Of a DNA stretch of 64,000 nucleotides, positions 50,032-59,486 are shown piece after piece. This DNA comes from Pseudomonas sp. GD04091. Lineage in GTDB: Bacteria; Pseudomonadota; Gammaproteobacteria; Pseudomonadales; Pseudomonadaceae. A program made the position numbers and the translations under genes. The number at the start of each line of letters is the position of its first letter. The first letter of the stretch is position 1. The notes beneath the pieces are model-generated. The model saw only the letters and a program-made list of their open reading frames with translations, did no database searches and was not told the DNA's origin. The stretch is taken from NCBI RefSeq assembly GCF_029836165.1, contig NZ_JAOEBG010000006.1, positions 1 to 64,000 on the forward strand, read 5' to 3'.

Positions 50032-50150
50032 TTGTAGGAGCGGCCTTGTGTCGCGAAAGGGCCGCAAAGCGGCCCCAGGATTTCAGCGTTGGTGCAAAGA
50101 TCGCCGGGGCTGCTTTGCAGCCCTTTCGCGACACAAGGCCGCTCCTACAG
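50032..50150. repeat. REP palindrome pair
   Basis: CTTGTAGGAGCGGCCTTGTG and its inverted partner ending GGCCGCTCCTACAG lie about 45 nt apart between the PepSY operon promoter region and the patatin-like gene. Confidence 0.85.
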
Positions 50151-50228
50151 GGGAACGCGTCCGTCCAGTGCCGCGATACAGCCGGCAAAACCTCTATACT
50201 GCCCGCCTGCCCCACCCGAGACTCCGTC

Positions 50229-51308
50229 ATGAACGCCATCCACATCAAGTACCCCGCGCTGACCTTCAAGGCCGGCCAGCGTGCCCTGCGGCAGATCCGC
50301 GAGCGCGGCCTGCGGGCCGAAGATGTCGGCGTGCTGCCGGGCGCCGCCGGAGGCCCCAAGCCACTGGGAATCCAAGGCCTGGACCTGGCCCTGTTCGGTG
50401 AATGGCTACCCAGGGCGCCGCGCCAGCGCGCCCTGATCGGTGCTTCGATCGGCTCCTGGCGCTTCGCCAGCGCCTGCCTGGACGACCCGGTCGCCGGCAT
50501 CCGCCGCCTGGGCGAGCTGTACACAGAGCAGGATTTCGCCAAGGGCGTGACAGCAAAGCAGATCAGCCAGAGCTGCCAGCGCATGCTCGACGAGTTGCTG
50601 CAAGGCCGTGACGGACAGATCCTCGCCAACCCGCATTACCGCCTGAACATCCTGGTGGTGAAAAGCCACGGCCAGCTCGCCCACGACCATCGAGGGCGGC
50701 TGGGCATGGGGCTGTCGTCGGTGATCGCCAGCAACCTGCTGGGGCGCTCGCGCCTTGCCCGGCACTTCGAACGGATCATCCTGCATGACCGACGCAGCGC
50801 GCCGCCGCTGGATGCCTTGACCGACTTCCCCTCGCGCTGCCTGCCGCTGGACCTGGCCAACCTGCGTCACGCCCTGCTCGCCTCGGGCTCGATCCCCATG
50901 ATCATGGAAGGGGTGCGCGACATCCCCGGCGCGGGCGCGGGCACCTACCGCGACGGCGGTCTGCTCGACTACCACCTGGACCTGCCCTATCGCGGCGACG
51001 ACCTGGTGCTCTACCCGCACTTCACCGACAAGGTAGTGCCCGGCTGGTTCGACAAGACCTTGCCCTGGCGCAAAGGCGACGCCACGCGCCTGCAGAACGT
51101 GCTGCTGATGACGCCGTCGCCGCAGTACCTGGCCGCCCTGCCCTTCGGCAAGCTACCGGACCGCAAGGATTTCAAGCGTTTCATGGGCGATGCGCCGAGC
51201 CGCAAGCGCTACTGGTACAAGGCCATCGCCGAAAGCCAGCGCCTGGGCGACGAACTGCTGGAGCTGATTGCCACCGGGCGGCTGCAGGAGCGTCTGCAAG
51301 CCCTGTAG
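50229..51308 (+). CDS. patatin-like phospholipase
   Basis: This 359-residue cytoplasmic protein of the patatin family has the nucleophile elbow GASIGSWRFAS (Gly-x-Ser-x-Gly) near residue 77 and the catalytic Asp in YRDGGLLDYH, making a Ser-Asp dyad lipid acyl hydrolase. AAGGPKPLGIQGLD near the N-terminus supplies an oxyanion-like glycine region. No signal peptide is present. ATG 50229 lies downstream of a REP pair. Its 3' side borders the integrated-element scar; before the insertion it was probably the direct upstream neighbour of queD. Confidence 0.85.
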   Translation: MNAIHIKYPALTFKAGQRALRQIRERGLRAEDVGVLPGAAGGPKPLGIQGLDLALFGEWLPRAPRQRALIGASIGSWRFASACLDDPVAGIRRLGELYTEQDFAKGVTAKQISQSCQRMLDELLQGRDGQILANPHYRLNILVVKSHGQLAHDHRGRLGMGLSSVIASNLLGRSRLARHFERIILHDRRSAPPLDALTDFPSRCLPLDLANLRHALLASGSIPMIMEGVRDIPGAGAGTYRDGGLLDYHLDLPYRGDDLVLYPHFTDKVVPGWFDKTLPWRKGDATRLQNVLLMTPSPQYLAALPFGKLPDRKDFKRFMGDAPSRKRYWYKAIAESQRLGDELLELIATGRLQERLQAL

Positions 51309-51362
51309 CGGGCATGCTGGTTAAACTGCGCGCACCATCGATTCACCTAGAGTTACGACAGC

Positions 51363-51388
51363 GTGGAAATTTTTCAAAAGATTCCACA
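51363..51388. repeat. left attachment-like repeat (partial copy of the queD 5' end)
   Basis: GTGGAAATTTTTCAAAAG, continuing ATTCCACA, matches the queD start at 53912-53935 (GTGGAAATTTTCAAAGAG...) apart from one extra T and a few substitutions. The outer GTGGAA/TTCCAC arms are inverted, as in tyrosine-recombinase core sites. The flank 51309-51362 probably holds the original queD leader. Confidence 0.6.
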
Positions 51389-51531
51389 ATGGACTCCTGC
51401 CAGAAACCGACAAGTCACGACAGCAGTAGAAACACCTTCACATGGGCGCCTTTGTCGTCTTGATAGTCCCGATACAAACCTACACATCACGAATTAATTA
51501 GTACGTCATCCAGTACATCGACCACACCACC

Positions 51532-52085
51532 ATGAAGCAATGTACTAGGGGCACTTACGGACACCAAGAGGCGCGTGCGCGCAGGGATGAGGCGCGCGAA
51601 AGGGTGGCGCAGAACAAGGACCCACGCGAATCGAGAAGGGAAAAGAAGGTCGAGCGCCTGGGCGCCCAGAAGAGGACATTCCGCCGAGTCCTTGGGGAGT
51701 GGCTTGAATTCCGCTAAGGAGGGCTGACCGCGTCGACGGTCAAGGTGATTTCGAACGCCATGGAACTGGACGTACTCTCGGCGTTCGGCCTGCGCCAGAT
51801 CGCAGCATCAAGCGCGCCGACGTGATCACGCTTATCCGCAGAATTGAGCGACGCGGATCAGTGATCCACGGCAGTGAAGACCAGGCAATGGATGGCCCAA
51901 GTGTTTCGCTATGCGATAGCCACCGGCATGATCGAGCGCAACCCCACAGCGGAAATGCATGCGGTCACCGAGAAGATGGCTTCCATAAGAACAGGCCTTT
52001 CCTGGCGTTCACGGAAATGCCAGAAATCATCAAGGCAATCCGGGATAGCACCCTTCGCACGCCCTCGGCAAACACCTACTTGTAG
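51532..52085 (+). pseudogene. P4-type tyrosine integrase remnant
   Basis: Three reading frames each show parts of one integrase. 51532-51717 gives EARARRDEARERVAQNKDPR and TFRRVLGEWLE (the end of the arm-binding region). The next segments give SNAMELDVLSAFGLRQIAA and LIRRIERRGSV. Another frame gives VFRYAIATGMIERNPTAEM of the core-binding domain. Frameshifts and stops separate them, and the catalytic Arg-His-Arg-Tyr part is missing. It lies just inside the left repeat, the usual position of an integrase. Confidence 0.8.
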
Positions 52086-52452
52086 TTCGCATTCCCGTGC
52101 TTGATGATCGCGTGCACCAGGCCGCTCAGGACCTTCTGATCCTTGATGTCCTTGATCTGATCGCCAGGGCCAAGGCCGCAGCGTTTGGCCACGGCACGAA
52201 CGTAAGCCCCGCGTCGTTCTCGACCTCTGGCGCCCAGCGCTTTATGATCGACGCCACAGTGTGCAGGCCATGCTTGTTGTAGTAGGTATGCAGCAGCTTG
52301 CGCAGGGCGCGAATCCCATTCTCAGGAGTATCGAAGAGGCAGAACCGGCTGCCGGGCTCTTTGCCGATCTGGCCAACCCAGTGGTTGGCCGGGTTGAAAT
52401 CGATGTTTCCAGGGTTGCGATTACGCACGCCGCGGGGAAGCGAGTTGCTCAT
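52076..52452 (-). pseudogene. frameshifted phage structural (virion P5-like) protein
   Basis: The N-terminal frame reads SLPRGVRNRNPGNIDFNPAN, then FDTPENGIRALRKLLHTYYN and SIIKRWAPEVENDA, typical of small Pseudomonas-phage structural/endolysin-associated proteins. The original frame then continues as AYVRAVAKRCGLGPGDQIKD and VLSGLVHAIIKHGN, reached only by adding one base at the CCCC run (52207-52210). The gene therefore carries a one-base deletion; without it the product would be about 125 residues. A sequencing error in the homopolymer cannot be excluded. Confidence 0.7.
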
Positions 52453-52500
52453 GGTTTTTCTCCAGACCTATGAACATTTTTAAAACTCCAAGGAAAGAAC

Positions 52501-53028
52501 ATGAATCTCAAGTCAAGCACTATATCCATGCGCCTTATTAACGAAGGCGATGCCGAGTTTGTAATAAGCCTTCGCACAGATGAAAACCTAAACAAGTTCC
52601 TATCATCTGTCAGCTCAGATGTCGAGGCGCAGAAAAAATGGATAAAATCATACAAAATTGATGAAGAGAAGAAGTCTCAATTTTACTTCATAATAGAACG
52701 AAACGATGGAGTAAAGTGCGGAACAGTTAGAATATACGACATACAAAACGACTCTTTTTCATGGGGCAGCTGGATACTAAACGAACAAAAAACTCGTTAT
52801 GCCGCTGTTGAGAGCGCATTCTTGGTTTACGAATTCGGATTCAATCACCTAGGTTTCCAAAAGTGTCATTTCGAGGTGATGAAGGGAAACGAAAAAGTAA
52901 TATCTTTCCATGAAAAAATGGGCGCAGAGCGCGTCTCAGAAGACGAAACATTCATCTACTTTAACATCACAAAGAGCTCAATAGAGTCCTCAAAGAATTC
53001 CTTCTCAAGGATTCTCAAAAACGGATAA
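52501..53028 (+). CDS. GNAT-family N-acetyltransferase, AT-rich
   Basis: This 175-residue protein of the RimJ/RimL-like GNAT type begins TISMRLINEGDAEFVISLRT, has strands around FYFIIERNDGVKCGTVRIYD, and carries the acetyl-CoA region VESAFLVYEFGFNHLGFQKC followed by NEKVISFHEKMGAERVSEDE. Its A+T content is far above that of the chromosome, so it is probably recently acquired cargo of the integrated element. The substrate (amine of a sugar, protein or drug) cannot be told; some relatives acetylate amino-sugars in surface glycan pathways. AAGGAA precedes ATG 52501 and the frame is intact. Confidence 0.8.
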   Translation: MNLKSSTISMRLINEGDAEFVISLRTDENLNKFLSSVSSDVEAQKKWIKSYKIDEEKKSQFYFIIERNDGVKCGTVRIYDIQNDSFSWGSWILNEQKTRYAAVESAFLVYEFGFNHLGFQKCHFEVMKGNEKVISFHEKMGAERVSEDETFIYFNITKSSIESSKNSFSRILKNG

Positions 53029-53183
53029 TAACCACCGACTGTTCAGGTTAGTCTCTTCTGCCAAAAACATGACAAAGACTAAATCGCCTGGAATTATTCG
53101 TCATCTAGAGATGCCTATCATAAGACAACAAACAACAACGGATGTGTAGGTGGGCTTGGCCGACACTAGAATATAGAAAATCG

Positions 53184-53207
53184 ATGGCGTGAAACAACCT
53201 TCACGCC
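53184..53207. repeat. hairpin between the acetyltransferase gene and the phage remnant
   Basis: TGGCGTGAA and TTCACGCCA pair around a short CAAC loop. There is no T-run on either side, so termination is uncertain; the surrounding 53029-53219 shows no gene. Confidence 0.4.
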
Positions 53208-53219
53208 ACAACTTATCTA

Positions 53220-53611
53220 TAAGAGATTTCGAAAATGATCGAGAGCGCAGAGGAAATCGCCATTGCGTTCAAGCCGCCCCCGGAAATCCCGCTACCCGAA
53301 TAGAGCACTCGAACTCTTGTGGTCCCCGGCAGCATTGCGATACCAAGCTGCGTGCCGCGTAGCCAGTGACCACCCCGGTCTGCGGCTGTACCCTCTGAAG
53401 CGCGACTGCCAGGGTATAGGTCTGGCCAGGCCACTGATAAGCCAGGGCCTGTACGTTGGTGGTGAAGCCGCTGTCGCTGGCAATCTCCAGGATAACGTCA
53501 CCGTTCTGACCGCCTGCTATCGAGGCGGTGACGGTGATCTGCACGCCGTAGCTGACCGAGGCGTCGCGTGTGGCGCTGATCTGGAAAGCAGTGTTCAGTG
53601 CCGGGGGGCAC
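53220..53611 (-). pseudogene. phage-protein remnant (structural or tail-associated, unknown)
   Basis: On the minus strand the main frame reads ALNTAFQISATRDASVSYGV, then QITVTASIAGGQNGDVILEI and SGFTTNVQALAYQ, which resembles uncharacterised proteins of Pseudomonas prophages. The expected GTG start (53611) is out of frame by one base because of the GGGGGG run at 53603-53608. The C-terminal part changes frame again near 53390. The family name is not known to me. Confidence 0.45.
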
Positions 53612-53634
53612 TTCTTGGCCTGAGGAGATACGCA

Positions 53635-53847
53635 ATGGCACACACAGAAGGTATCGACCGCCTCCTTCGCCTGTCGGACGTGATCCGGATCACTGGCACG
53701 GGGTGCAACACCGTCTACGCGCGAATTAAGGAGGGAACGTTGCCAAAACAGGTTAAGATAGGCCCCAAATCGGTTGCCTGGCGCCAGTCCGAAATCAACC
53801 AGTGGATGGCCTCTTTGAACCCCAGCGATGACCAATCAGTACACTGA
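53635..53847 (+). CDS. AlpA-family phage transcriptional regulator
   Basis: This 70-residue DNA-binding protein has the AlpA/MerR-like helix-turn-helix signature [20 protein letters not shown], then [20 protein letters not shown] and [10 protein letters not shown]. AlpA proteins commonly regulate excision or integrase expression of P4-like elements, matching the integrase remnant at the other end. GAGGAG stands before ATG 53635. The frame is intact although most of the element is decayed. Confidence 0.87.
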   Translation: MAHTEGIDRLLRLSDVIRITGTGCNTVYARIKEGTLPKQVKIGPKSVAWRQSEINQWMASLNPSDDQSVH

Positions 53848-53911
53848 GCAGTACACCGAAAACCGAAATTCCGCTCAAAACCTTACCCCAATCAGCATTA
53901 CAGGCCCACTA

Positions 53912-53935
53912 GTGGAAATTTTCAAAGAGTTCACA
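53912..53935. repeat. right attachment-like repeat within the queD start
   Basis: GTGGAAATTTTCAAAGAGTT, continuing CACA, is the partner of the repeat at 51363-51388. It coincides with the first eight codons of queD, so the element appears to have used the queD 5' end as its target. Confidence 0.6.
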
Positions 53936-54268
53936 TTCGAATCGGCCCACCGCCTGCCCAACGTCCCGGCCGGGCACAAGTGCGGCCGCCTGCATGGCCA
54001 CTCGTTCAAGGTGGCCCTGCACCTGACCGGCCCGCTCGACCCGCACACCGGCTGGATCCGCGACTTCTCGGAGATCAAGGCGATCTTCAAACCGATCTAC
54101 GAGCAGCTGGACCACAACTACCTGAACGACATTCCCGGCCTCGAGAACCCCACCAGCGAAGTGATCGCCAAGTGGATCTGGGATCAGGTCAAGCCGTTGC
54201 TGCCGGAGCTGTCGAAGGTGCGCATCCACGAAACCTGCACCAGTGGGTGCGAGTACACCGGCGACTGA
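53912..54268 (+). CDS. queD: 6-carboxy-5,6,7,8-tetrahydropterin synthase
   Basis: This 118-residue enzyme of queuosine biosynthesis converts dihydroneopterin triphosphate to 6-carboxytetrahydropterin. Zinc ligands lie in FESAHRLP and LHGHSF, the catalytic Cys in [10 protein letters not shown], and the acid pair in LDHNYLND and [10 protein letters not shown]. The GTG at 53912 gives the standard length ([15 protein letters not shown]). The frame stays open upstream to 53828, but that part is element DNA. Only a weak CAGG precedes the GTG, and the native leader appears to have been displaced to 51309-51362, so expression may be altered. Confidence 0.93.
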   Translation: MEIFKEFTFESAHRLPNVPAGHKCGRLHGHSFKVALHLTGPLDPHTGWIRDFSEIKAIFKPIYEQLDHNYLNDIPGLENPTSEVIAKWIWDQVKPLLPELSKVRIHETCTSGCEYTGD

Positions 54269-54274
54269 TCTTCA

Positions 54275-54310
54275 CCGGTTTATTCGCGGGTTTACCCGCG
54301 AATAAACCGG
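54275..54310. terminator. 16-bp hairpin between convergent queD and DUF1289 genes
   Basis: CCGGTTTATTCGCGGG pairs perfectly with CCCGCGAATAAACCGG around TTTA. It contains the REP core GCGGGTTTACCCGC. It lies between two convergent genes and is a likely bidirectional transcript end, though no long T-run follows. Confidence 0.6.
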
Positions 54311-54328
54311 CTCTATCACCCCAGAGCT

Positions 54329-54808
54329 TCAGCCCTGCCCGCTCTCGAGGGCATCACGCAGAAAGCTCGGCGCGATGTAGCGCTGGTAATGCGCCTCGGA
54401 CAACAGGAAGAACTCCCGGTCGATGGCATCGCGCAACTGCGGCAGTTCCCAGTCGCGGAACTCCGGCAGCAACGCCATCCCGTACGCATCCAGATCACGG
54501 ATCATCCGCGCGCCCCGGGCGATCAACTGATAGGCCCAGCAGTACTCCGACTGATGCGCCACGAAGCGGATCGAGCGCTGCTCCAGCTGCTGGCGCAGCA
54601 GGTCTTTGTCGAACACTTCCAGCTTGGCCATCATCACCTGCACCAGCAGTTGCTCCAGGCGCAGCCACACGGCGCGCTTCTGCTCGTCGTCATAGCCGTT
54701 CCAGTGGATCACTTCGTGGTGGAAGCGCTTGCAGCCACGGCACACCAGGTCTCCGTACACCGTGGAGCAGAGGCCGACGCAAGGGGTCTTGATGGACTGG
54801 TTGGACAT
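54329..54808 (-). CDS. DUF1289 family protein
   Basis: This 159-residue protein has the N-terminal Cys motif TPCVGLCSTVYGDLVCRGCK (four Cys, likely metal binding) and WNGYDDEQKRAVWLRLEQL, the DUF1289 core, extended by about 100 residues of helical sequence (VFDKDLLRQQLEQRSIRFVA, then YGMALLPEFRDW). The function is unknown; it is cytoplasmic with no signal peptide. It is divergent from acnB across about 400 bp and convergent with queD. Confidence 0.85.
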   Translation of the reverse strand: MSNQSIKTPCVGLCSTVYGDLVCRGCKRFHHEVIHWNGYDDEQKRAVWLRLEQLLVQVMMAKLEVFDKDLLRQQLEQRSIRFVAHQSEYCWAYQLIARGARMIRDLDAYGMALLPEFRDWELPQLRDAIDREFFLLSEAHYQRYIAPSFLRDALESGQG

Positions 54809-54895
54809 TGGAAAACAACGGCTTGGCGGTGGAACACCGGCTCATGTTAGCCCTTTGTCTAACCAGGGTCACCCGTTAAAGTCATCTTCGCCGCC

Positions 54896-54924
54896 TTACT
54901 TTCGGCTTATTTTTGCCGTAGAAT
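54896..54924 (+). promoter_or_regulatory. putative acnB promoter
   Basis: TAGAAT (54919-54924) is a good -10 element; a weak TTACTT (54896-54901) lies 17 nt upstream. Transcription from about 54931 would give a leader of roughly 285 nt containing the structured element. Confidence 0.4.
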
Positions 54925-54957
54925 CACTCCGCCTTTTCAAGGCACCAATGTCCGTTG

Positions 54958-55094
54958 GAAGCTGTTTTCAAAGCGTCACGAGCACAGTTCATCCGGTAGA
55001 ACGGCGTTGGCCCTGTCCATGCGAGCGCGCATGGCCATGGCCAACCCCTCATCAGCCTTCCGTTCTACAGGCGTAAAACTTTGAAAGCAGCTTC
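54958..55094 (+). ncRNA. candidate structured leader RNA of acnB
   Basis: Four nested helices are visible. 54958-54973 pairs with 55079-55094 (16 bp, one G-U). GTAGAACGG (54996-55004) pairs with CCGTTCTAC (55060-55068). GTTGGCC (55006-55012) pairs with GGCCAAC (55039-55045). CCATGCG (55017-55023) pairs with CGCATGG (55028-55034) around AGCG. Internal loops are unequal, which favours an RNA structure over a simple DNA palindrome. The rest of 54809-55215 has no gene; it holds a further CCTGGC/GCCAGG pairing and the ribosome site. The function is unknown. Confidence 0.6.
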
Positions 55095-55215
55095 TGTAAG
55101 GATTCCTTGCGACCCTGGCGGGGCGACTCAAAAAGTCGTCGTTGCGCATGGGTGCCAGGAATGCTGGATGAGCGTCCCGGACTCCCTTTAGGGACCACTG
55201 ATGAGGGTAATAACT

Positions 55216-57825
55216 GTGCTTGAAGCCTACCGCAAACATATCGAAGAGCGTGCCGCTCTGGGTATCGTGCCCCAGCCGCTGAACGCCGAACAAACTGCAG
55301 GCCTGGTCGAGCTGCTGAAAAACCCGCCGGCCGGCGAAGAAGCCTTCCTCGTAGATCTGATCACCAACCGCGTTCCGCCAGGAGTCGACGAAGCCGCCTA
55401 CGTCAAGGCCGCGTTCCTCTCCGCCATCGCCAAGGGCGAAGCCAAGTCCCCGCTGATCGACCGCAAGCACGCCACCGAGCTGCTGGGCACCATGCAGGGC
55501 GGCTACAACATCGAGACGCTGGTCGCGCTGCTGGACGACGCCGAGCTGGGCGCCGTCGCGGCCGAACAGCTCAAGCACACCCTGCTGATGTTCGATGCCT
55601 TCCACGACGTGGCTGAAAAAGCCAAGGCTGGCAACACCCACGCCAAGGCCGTGCTGGACTCCTGGGCCGCCGGCGAGTGGTTCACCAGCCGTCCGGCCAT
55701 CGCCGACAAGTACACCCTGACCGTGTTCAAGGTGCCTGGCGAAACCAACACCGACGACCTGTCCCCTGCCCCAGACGCCTGGTCGCGCCCGGACATCCCG
55801 CTGCACGCCCTGGCCATGCTGAAGATGGCCCGCGACGGCATCGAGCCGCAGCAGCCTGGTTCGGTCGGCCCGCTGGCCCAGATCGAGGCGGTCAAGGCCA
55901 AGGGCTTCCCGGTCGCCTATGTCGGCGACGTGGTCGGCACCGGTTCCTCGCGTAAATCCGCGACCAACTCGGTGCTGTGGTTCTTCGGCGACGACATCCC
56001 GTACGTGCCGAACAAGCGCGCCGGTGGCTTCTGCTTCGGCACCAAGATCGCCCCGATCTTCTACAACACCATGGAAGACGCCGGCGCCCTGCCGATCGAA
56101 TTCGACTGCACCAACCTGGGCATGGGCGACGTGATCGACGTCTACCCATTCAAAGGTGAAGTGCGCCGTCACGGCAGCGACGAGCTGGTCACCAGCTTCG
56201 AGCTGAAGACCGAAGTGCTGCTCGACGAAGTCCGCGCTGGCGGTCGTATCCCGCTGATCGTCGGCCGTGGCCTGACCGAGAAAGCCCGTGCCGAACTGGG
56301 CCTGGCGCCTTCGGACCTGTTCAAGAAACCCGAGCAGCCAGCCGCTTCGACCAAGGGCTTCACCCTGGCGCAGAAGATGGTCGGCCGCGCCTGCGGTCTG
56401 CCGGAAGGCCAGGGCGTGCGCCCAGGTGCCTACTGCGAACCGAAGATGACCACCGTCGGTTCCCAGGACACCACTGGCCCGATGACTCGCGACGAGCTGA
56501 AAGACCTGGCGTGCCTGGGCTTCTCCGCCGATCTGGTGATGCAGTCGTTCTGCCACACCGCCGCTTATCCGAAGCCGATCGACGTCACCACCCACCACAC
56601 CCTGCCCGACTTCATCCGCACCCGTGGCGGCGTGTCGCTGCGCCCGGGCGACGGCATCATCCACAGCTGGCTGAACCGCATGCTGATGCCTGACACCGTC
56701 GGCACCGGCGGCGACTCGCACACCCGCTTCCCGATCGGCATCTCGTTCCCGGCCGGTTCCGGCCTGGTGGCTTTCGCCGCCGCCACCGGCGTCATGCCGC
56801 TGGACATGCCAGAGTCGATCCTGGTGCGCTTCAAGGGCAAGCTGCAGCCAGGCATCACCCTGCGTGACCTGGTCCACGCCATTCCGTACTACGCGATCCA
56901 GAAAGGCCTGCTGACCGTCGAGAAGAAAGGCAAGAAGAACGCCTTCTCCGGCCGCATCCTGGAGATCGAAGGCCTCAACGACCTGACCGTCGAGCAAGCC
57001 TTCGAGCTGTCCGACGCCTCGGCCGAACGTTCCGCCGCCGGTTGCACCATCAAGCTGCCGGAAAAGGCCATCGCCGAGTACCTGCAGTCCAACATCACCC
57101 TGCTGCGCTGGATGATCGGCGAAGGCTACGGCGATGCCCGCACCCTGGAGCGTCGCGCCCAGGCCATGGAAGCCTGGCTGGCCAAGCCTGAGCTGCTGTC
57201 GGCCGACGCCGATGCCGAATACGCCGAAATCATCGAAATCGACCTGGCCGACGTCAAGGAGCCTGTGCTCTGCGCGCCGAACGACCCGGACGATGCCCGC
57301 CTGCTGTCCTCGGTACAGGGCGAGAAGATCGACGAGGTGTTCATCGGTTCGTGCATGACCAACATCGGTCACTTCCGCGCCGCCGGCAAGCTGCTGGACA
57401 AGGTCAAGGGCGGTATTCCGACCCGTCTGTGGCTGGCCCCGCCAACCAAGATGGACGCCCATCAGCTGACCGAGGAAGGCTACTACGGCATCTACGGCAA
57501 GGCTGGCGCGCGCATGGAAATGCCAGGCTGCTCGCTGTGCATGGGTAACCAGGCACGTGTGCAGACAGGTTCCACCGTGGTCTCCACCTCGACCCGTAAC
57601 TTCCCGAACCGTCTGGGCGACGCCACCAACGTGTACCTGGCCTCGGCCGAGCTGGCCGCGGTCGCCTCGATCATCGGCAAGCTGCCGACCGTCGAGGAGT
57701 ACATGCAGTACGCGAAGGACATCGACAGCATGGCTGCCGACGTCTACCGCTACCTGAGCTTCGACCAGATCGCCGAGTTCCGCGAAGCCGCGGCCAACGC
57801 CAAGATCCCGGTGGTTCAGGCGTAA
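55216..57825 (+). CDS. acnB: aconitate hydratase B
   Basis: This 869-residue bifunctional aconitase / 2-methylisocitrate dehydratase interconverts citrate and isocitrate in the TCA cycle and also hydrates 2-methyl-cis-aconitate in the propionate pathway. It has an N-terminal HEAT-like domain (about 1-160), the swivel domain, and the core with [4Fe-4S] ligands Cys713 in [10 protein letters not shown] and Cys772/Cys775 in GCSLCMGNQ. These positions agree with E. coli AcnB (710, 769, 772). GTG 55216 gives the standard N-terminus ([14 protein letters not shown]) with GAGG upstream; an ATG at 55201 is in frame. It converges with prpD. Confidence 0.95.
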   Translation: MLEAYRKHIEERAALGIVPQPLNAEQTAGLVELLKNPPAGEEAFLVDLITNRVPPGVDEAAYVKAAFLSAIAKGEAKSPLIDRKHATELLGTMQGGYNIETLVALLDDAELGAVAAEQLKHTLLMFDAFHDVAEKAKAGNTHAKAVLDSWAAGEWFTSRPAIADKYTLTVFKVPGETNTDDLSPAPDAWSRPDIPLHALAMLKMARDGIEPQQPGSVGPLAQIEAVKAKGFPVAYVGDVVGTGSSRKSATNSVLWFFGDDIPYVPNKRAGGFCFGTKIAPIFYNTMEDAGALPIEFDCTNLGMGDVIDVYPFKGEVRRHGSDELVTSFELKTEVLLDEVRAGGRIPLIVGRGLTEKARAELGLAPSDLFKKPEQPAASTKGFTLAQKMVGRACGLPEGQGVRPGAYCEPKMTTVGSQDTTGPMTRDELKDLACLGFSADLVMQSFCHTAAYPKPIDVTTHHTLPDFIRTRGGVSLRPGDGIIHSWLNRMLMPDTVGTGGDSHTRFPIGISFPAGSGLVAFAAATGVMPLDMPESILVRFKGKLQPGITLRDLVHAIPYYAIQKGLLTVEKKGKKNAFSGRILEIEGLNDLTVEQAFELSDASAERSAAGCTIKLPEKAIAEYLQSNITLLRWMIGEGYGDARTLERRAQAMEAWLAKPELLSADADAEYAEIIEIDLADVKEPVLCAPNDPDDARLLSSVQGEKIDEVFIGSCMTNIGHFRAAGKLLDKVKGGIPTRLWLAPPTKMDAHQLTEEGYYGIYGKAGARMEMPGCSLCMGNQARVQTGSTVVSTSTRNFPNRLGDATNVYLASAELAAVASIIGKLPTVEEYMQYAKDIDSMAADVYRYLSFDQIAEFREAAANAKIPVVQA

Positions 57826-57849
57826 GCTGAGCAGTACGTTGTAAGCGAA

Positions 57850-57877
57850 AGCCCCGGTAGCGATACCGGGGCTTTTT
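57850..57877 (+). terminator. intrinsic terminator of acnB
   Basis: AGCCCCGGTA (57850-57859) pairs with TACCGGGGCT (57864-57873) around GCGA and is followed by TTTTT. This is a strong Rho-independent terminator. Confidence 0.93.
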
Positions 57878-57880
57878 CAT

Positions 57881-57970
57881 TGGGGCTGCTTTGCAGCCTT
57901 CGCCGGCAAGCCGGATCCCACAGGGTTACGCGGCCCCTGTGGGAGCCGGCTTGCCGGCGATGAGGCCGGG
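57881..57970. repeat. REP palindrome pair
   Basis: GCCGGCAAGCCGGATCCCAC and the inverted CTGTGGGAGCCGGCTTGCCG form a REP doublet of the variant GCCGGC-type between acnB and prpD. Confidence 0.82.
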
Positions 57971-57980
57971 ACAGGCAACT

Positions 57981-59465
57981 TCAGATCACGAACAGATCGA
58001 CGAACCTGTGTACCGGCATGGCCTCCAGCGCCTGCTGATCCTTGCACACGGCCAGGATCGCCTCACAGCGCTGCCGCGCGAACCGCGTCGCCAGGTTCTC
58101 CCTGAACTTGTCCTCCAGCAACGGCATGCCCTCCTCCCGGCGCCGCCGATGGCCGATCGGGTACTCCACCACCACCTGCGGCGTATGCGAACCGTCCTTG
58201 AAGAACACCTGCACGCCATTGGCGATGGAACGCTTGTCGGCCTCCAGGTACTCACGACTGAAACGCGGTTCCTCGACGATCACCATCTTCTCGCGCAAGC
58301 GGTCGATGCTCGGATGCGCGGCGTGGAAGGCGTCCTCGTAATGCTCGGCCACCAGATCACCGAAGATCAACGGCACAGCGGTCATGTATTGCAGGCAATG
58401 GTCACGGTCGGCAGCGTTGGCCAGGGGGCCTTCCTTGGAAATGATGCGAATCGCCGACTCGTGGGTGGTGATGAGAATGCGGTCGATCTCATGCAGGCGA
58501 TTGCGTACCTGCGGGTGCAAAGTCACCGCGGCCTCGCAGGCGGTCTGGGCATGGAACTCGGCTGGGAAGCTGATCTTGAACAGCACATTTTCCATCACGT
58601 AGCTGCCAAACGGCTGAGGCAGGCGCAGTTCGCGCTGCCCCTCGGGCTTGAGCGCCAGGTCCTTGTTGGTGTGGCTGAACGACACATCGTAGAACCCCCA
58701 CTGCTTGGCCGTGAGCGCACCGGGCACGCCCATCTCGCCACGCAGGGCGATATCGGCCAGACGCACGCCGCGACTGGACGCATCCCCCGCCGCCCACGAC
58801 TTGCGCGACCCGGCGTTGGGGGCGTGGCGATAGGTGCGCAGGGCCTGGCCGTCGACGAAGGCATGGGACAACGCCGACAGCAGCTGCTCGCGATTGGCCC
58901 CCATGAGCTTGGCGCATACCGCCGTGGAGGCGACCTTGACCAGCAGCACGTGGTCGAGTCCGACCCGGTTGAAAGAGTTCTCCAGCGCCAGCACGCCCTG
59001 AATCTCGTGGGCCATGACCATGGCATCGAGCACGTCACGCATGACCAGCGGCGCCTCGCCATTGGCCACGCGCTTTTGCGACAGATGGTCGGTGACCGCC
59101 AGGATACCGCCGAGGTTGTCCGAGGGATGACCCCACTCGGCGGCCAGCCAGGTGTCGTTGTAGTCCAGCCAGCGGACGATGCAGCCGATGTCCCAGGCGG
59201 CCTTGACCGGGTCGAGGCGGTAGCTGGTGCCGGGTACGCGGGCACCATTGGGCACCACGGTGCCCTCCACGATTGGGCCGAGGTGCTTGGTGCACTCGGG
59301 GAAGCGCAAGGCCAGCAAGCCGCAGCCCAGGGTGTCCATCAGGCAATGGCGAGCAGTGCTCAGGGCTTCGGGAGAATCGACGCGATAGCCGAGCACGTAG
59401 TCGGCGAGGGTCTGCAGGACCTGGTCGTAGTCGGGGCGGGTGTTGAGGTCTACGTTTGCGCTCAT
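57981..59465 (-). CDS. prpD: 2-methylcitrate dehydratase
   Basis: This 494-residue MmgE/PrpD-family enzyme dehydrates 2-methylcitrate in propionate breakdown. Conserved stretches include [72 protein letters not shown] and the C-terminal [14 protein letters not shown]. Where AcnD/PrpF are also present, as here, PrpD overlaps with their role and probably works on the other stereochemical route. GGGAG precedes ATG 59465. It is the last gene of the prp operon and converges on acnB. Confidence 0.95.
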   Translation of the reverse strand: MSANVDLNTRPDYDQVLQTLADYVLGYRVDSPEALSTARHCLMDTLGCGLLALRFPECTKHLGPIVEGTVVPNGARVPGTSYRLDPVKAAWDIGCIVRWLDYNDTWLAAEWGHPSDNLGGILAVTDHLSQKRVANGEAPLVMRDVLDAMVMAHEIQGVLALENSFNRVGLDHVLLVKVASTAVCAKLMGANREQLLSALSHAFVDGQALRTYRHAPNAGSRKSWAAGDASSRGVRLADIALRGEMGVPGALTAKQWGFYDVSFSHTNKDLALKPEGQRELRLPQPFGSYVMENVLFKISFPAEFHAQTACEAAVTLHPQVRNRLHEIDRILITTHESAIRIISKEGPLANAADRDHCLQYMTAVPLIFGDLVAEHYEDAFHAAHPSIDRLREKMVIVEEPRFSREYLEADKRSIANGVQVFFKDGSHTPQVVVEYPIGHRRRREEGMPLLEDKFRENLATRFARQRCEAILAVCKDQQALEAMPVHRFVDLFVI

Positions 59466-59486
59466 ATACAGCTCCCTTCTGGATTG

